Below, one piece after another: positions 19,367 through 21,868 of a DNA stretch of 21,868 nt. The DNA comes from Lingula anatina (taxonomy: Eukaryota; Brachiopoda; Lingulata; Lingulida; Lingulidae), in assembly GCF_001039355.2 (NCBI RefSeq), contig NW_019775814.1, positions 1-21,868 of the forward strand, in the 5' to 3' direction. How positions within the stretch are numbered: the first letter of the stretch is position 1; the number at the start of each line of letters is the position of its first letter. Both the position numbers and the translations under genes were made by a program. The notes under the pieces were generated by a model. It was not told the origin of the DNA and did not search any database. It saw nothing but the letters and a program-made list of their open reading frames with translations.

Positions 19367-20155
19367 TTTGAAAATATAGGCTGTTCAGTGGTGCCAGCGG
19401 CCATCCAAATGATGGCTGGATGATTCACTGGGAAAAGCCTTGACTGAAGTACAATTTTCAAATGTCCCCGCGAAGTATATTTGTCGTTTGGCCAGGTTTG
19501 GTAAATCATGATAGATAGTATGTTTTAAGATGTTGAGACCATTTAATTTCATAAGAAACTGTACGTGTCATGACTGATTTTGATGATAATCACTTTTTAC
19601 CCCAAGGAAATGGCTTAGAGTAGTTTGAGATAAAAGACAACTAAATTCAGTTCAAACTTTACATGTCATAATTAGATGTGGAGACCACTGCACTTTTATA
19701 CTCAGTCTAAATTTGTAGCCCCCATGAAATTAATTTTCATGAGCTTCAGAGGTAAGTACGACTGGATCATTTCAAATGTATTTCTATAGAAATATATATG
19801 AAGTGATCACAACAAGCTGTCATAAGTAACTATTTGCATGACCTCATGAAATTTGATAACAAAGCGGAGACAAGTGTTGATTTGCAACTTTGTTTATCCC
19901 TGATAAGAAATCTGATAGAGATATTTATATTTTATACATAGGCTTTGGTTTAGCTTCATAATTCTAATCAGAGCAACACATTTTTTGCACCTCAATAGTC
20001 ACTCGTAACAGATTATTTTCTTCAACACAATGTGTCCTTTGACTCATTAGGTGTTATGTATTCATACAAGTTTTTGACAGCCTACAACTGAGAAGTGTAA
20101 ACAAAATTCACTATCTCTCCCTCATAACTTGTCCCCACTCGACCTGGACATTTAG
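19367..20155. other. AT-rich stretch with no supported gene
   Basis: No element ends or RNA genes were seen. A pyrimidine-rich stretch at about 20113-20140 leads into the candidate exon at 20156. Confidence 0.45.
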
Positions 20156-20229
20156 TCAAAATCATCCCAGTCCAGACCATCCCAGGCAGATAGTGAACAG
20201 ACTTTCTGGATGGAAGACTCTCACCAATG
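20156..20229 (+). CDS. Candidate coding exon, Ser/Gln-rich, unknown product
   Basis: An acceptor (pyrimidine-rich 20113-20140, then ACATTTAG ending at 20155) and a good donor (CACCAATG then GTGAGTGCC, from 20230) bound 74 bases. The single open frame starts right at the acceptor, whose own TAG would otherwise be an in-frame stop. It gives 24 codons plus TG: SKSSQSRPSQADSEQ then TFWMEDSHQ, probably followed by Trp across the junction. GC content is clearly higher than the flanks, and the polar, low-Ile/Phe composition is unlike chance frames here. No family was recognised. The donor lies in a small perfect inverted repeat (CTCACCA-A-TGGTGAG), so a donor also exists on the opposite strand. Confidence 0.42.
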
Positions 20230-20379
20230 GTGAGTGCCCTGTACAAAGATCGAAGGAAAACTTCAATAATTATAGTCTTTATATTTTTATTATTTTGTTT
20301 AACAATTTTTTTCTCAAAAGTTTATAAATTTTGTGTTCAAATATATGGTCATTGTTAGATATGTTGTACATTGACGGAG

Positions 20380-20403
20380 CGGGGGTTGGGGGGGGGGGTC
20401 GGG
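20380..20403 (+). other. G-rich tract, potential G-quadruplex
   Basis: Runs of 5, 11 and 3 G separated by TT and TC. The long middle run can supply two G-tracts, so a four-tract intramolecular quadruplex is possible on the plus strand. Confidence 0.7.
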
Positions 20404-20570
20404 AGATGGACTTGCATCTTTCCAAGTGTCTGCTTGTATGAATAGAGGGTGGTATGATAAAATTAAAATGATGAAAACAGTTATATTTAAAAAGAAAATG
20501 GGTGGTACATGTGCCCCTCTCTATCCTACCCTAGGTTAAAATTTTCTTACACCAGGTATTGTACTTGCAG

Positions 20571-20901
20571 TGTACTTAGGCCTACCCAACTAACAGATAC
20601 GGCACCGAATGATCACGAATTCACCAGTAGATCGGACCACACTACCCATAGGTGTGCGTCAGTATGCATTTCACAGTATCATACCCCAGAACAAATTTAG
20701 AGATGAGATGCATTACTTTCTAGTCCTGCTGAGAATCATCATTATCATATTGCGTACTAGGCAAGAGCGGTGTCGCGTCTGATATCTCGAAGCATGTACT
20801 GACGCACACCTTGAAAACGGGTAATGTGGTCCGATCTACCCGTGAATTTAGGATCATTCGTTGCCGAGTCTGGTAGTTGGGTAAGCCTAGTACTAGTACT
20901 T
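20571..20901. repeat. Foldback repeat with arms of about 110 bp
   Basis: The left arm (about 20571-20680) and the complement of the right arm (about 20781-20901) share long blocks: AGGC(C/T)TACCCAACTA, GAATGATC, GTAGATCGGACCACA(C/T)TACCC and GGTGTGCGTCAGTA. Small differences are spread along both arms, and the loop is about 100 bases. Transcription would give a long imperfect hairpin. It has no coding capacity; similar open frames on the two strands are a by-product of the inverted repeat. It could be a foldback or MITE element, or a hairpin RNA source. Confidence 0.88.
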
Positions 20902-21266
20902 GTATTGTGGCATGTGTTGATTGTATGTATACTTACCATTAATGCCAAAATTAGACATCTTTCTTGTTAGAGTACTACAGATGTAAGAAAGATGTTACCA
21001 CCATTCTAGGTTCAAATTTTTTCAACAAATCCATGTTATGCAATATTTGATCTAAAGGGCTGTCAGTGTACATGGGTCTGAAGTTTCCTTTGCTTGTTAC
21101 CAGACTTGGCCTGTATGAAATATGTAGTTTATGATATGGGTTGCCACATGTAATGATTTTGTGAGGGATTAAGGTATGTGAAATTGTTATTTTTGGAATC
21201 AGTGATCCTTACAATAAAATTGTTCAATTGAGATAAATGAAATTGTGATAAAATAAACTGCATAAT
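20902..21266. other. AT-rich stretch with no supported feature
   Basis: Nothing recognisable on either strand. Confidence 0.5.
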
Positions 21267-21296
21267 TGTACCACCAGCGTTAGCGCTGGCGGTACA
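21267..21296. repeat. Strong hairpin at edge of right-hand repeat
   Basis: TGTACCACCAGCG and CGCTGGCGGTACA form a stem with one mismatch around TTAG. It marks an abrupt change from AT-rich DNA to a GC-rich, CpG-rich block. Read on the minus strand it would be a hairpin close to the 3' end of an element. Confidence 0.7.
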
Positions 21297-21868
21297 CATG
21301 GTTTCGGTCCCGTCCGGATCGTTCCGCCGGCTCCGCCGGACGGCTACCGTTACCGCTTCTCCTCCTAGACGGTAAGGGCCCCCGTACCCATCTCATGGAT
21401 TTAGGTCACCTATAATCTCAACTCGTTCCACGTTAAATTTGGGCTTTGTCGGTATTGGGGTCTGGGTGTGGCACTCATTGCAATGCACCCTTGTCTAAAA
21501 ATGGCAAAATTAAATGCTAATTATCTACCCTACGGAAGGAGTTATGGGAAAAATTTCTATAGACGGCTTTCCAAAAGTCATATGTGTAGATTTCAAATAT
21601 ACCCTTGGATTTGACCTTTGACCTCTACTTCAAGGTCAAATGGGCCAAAATTTTCAAAAAAATGAAATTTTTTACGAAAAAAAATTTTTTTGCCCTGTTA
21701 TTCAGACACCACACAGACTTAACCAATAATATTATTGGAAAGTGTTACCCTTCAGGTCATCTTTCATCTCCATGAATTTGGGGTCAATCGGTGCATTTTC
21801 ACGGGAGTAGCGGCCATAAGATACCGAAACTGAAAACTGTCTCTAATTCGGGAACCGTTAATGCTAGA
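21297..21868. repeat. Right-hand repeat, incomplete (runs off window)
   Basis: A GC-rich head includes CCGTCCGG (21309-21316) facing CCGGACGG (21336-21343), followed by a longer non-coding body with paired TTTTT/AAAAA tracts. The style (sharp boundary, hairpin, GC-rich head, non-coding body) resembles Helentron/HINE-type or pearl-like non-autonomous elements known from bivalves. That is a resemblance, not an identification. No open frame of note. Confidence 0.4.
21612..21638. promoter_or_regulatory. Nuclear-receptor-like half-site cluster
   Basis: TGACCTTTGACCT (21612-21624) is a perfect DR1 (two AGGTCA half-sites, 1-bp gap, minus strand). TCAAGGTCA (21630-21638) is a perfect extended half-site of the ERR/NR5A type on the plus strand. 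Both lie inside a probable repeat, so function is unproven and may be coincidental. Confidence 0.35.

Noticed and set aside
19117-19509. Overlapping frames on both strands near the right end of the transposon
   Set aside because: They arise from GC-rich terminal and subterminal repeats with few stops; no protein family is recognisable.
20509-20948. Two similar peptides on opposite strands
   Set aside because: They are mirror products of the inverted repeat arms at 20571-20901, not two genes.
1-21868. tRNA, rRNA, spliceosomal RNA, viral or bacterial genes
   Set aside because: No tRNA B-box with a fitting fold, no rRNA or snRNA core and no recognisable enzyme or viral motifs were seen on either strand.

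Overview
The window looks like AT-rich nuclear DNA from an animal. It has no operon-like gene packing, its only open frames are short, and it carries long homopolymer and dinucleotide runs and many short inverted-repeat elements. The low GC, the mix of CAGGG-type inverted-repeat elements and the GC-rich hairpin repeat at the right edge suggest an invertebrate, perhaps a bivalve or other mollusc. That is an inference from composition and repeat style, not a proven assignment. I see no tRNA, rRNA, CRISPR or complete protein gene. Nearly all open frames of about 60-125 codons are what AT-rich non-coding DNA gives by chance.

Left part (1-9.6 kb): mostly intron-like or intergenic sequence. A few small minus-strand blocks have good splice signals and protein-like composition: 268-373 (possible last exon), 2536-2700 and 7015-7124. 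A spliced-looking plus-strand block lies at 8419-8533. Around 9.27-9.56 kb, outward-facing splice donors on both strands suggest a divergent promoter. Repeats here are an inverted-repeat element (1001-1126), one copy of a dispersed repeat with a GC-rich insert (1548-2010), and a diverged 60-bp tandem pair (7252-7372).

Middle (10.2-13.5 kb): an (AT)n run, then a direct duplication of about 1 kb (10788-11800 and 11802-12775) whose two copies are separated by exactly one ambiguous base (N, 11801). This looks like two haplotypes assembled end to end. Copy 1 carries a 29-bp perfect-arm palindrome with a 7-bp target duplication, and copy 2 has the matching empty site. Both copies contain a 396-bp element with 16-bp terminal inverted repeats. 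A short element follows at 12853-13016, and then a possible TATA-less plus-strand promoter and first exon at about 13.3-13.46 kb.

Right part (13.5-21.9 kb): possible small plus-strand exons (14232-14237, 16372-16432, 20156-20229), a 183-bp tandem dimer (15060-15424), a CAGGGC inverted-repeat element (16850-17003), the second copy of the dispersed repeat (17285-17640), and a 42-T run. A well-preserved 995-bp transposon (18367-19361) has long terminal inverted repeats, a 5-bp target duplication and a possible first exon inside. A G-run, a 330-bp foldback repeat (20571-20901) and a GC-rich hairpin-headed repeat that runs off the window (21267-21868) follow. The clearest theme is a cluster of at least five non-autonomous DNA elements whose ends begin CAGG(G), two of which share a longer terminal motif.
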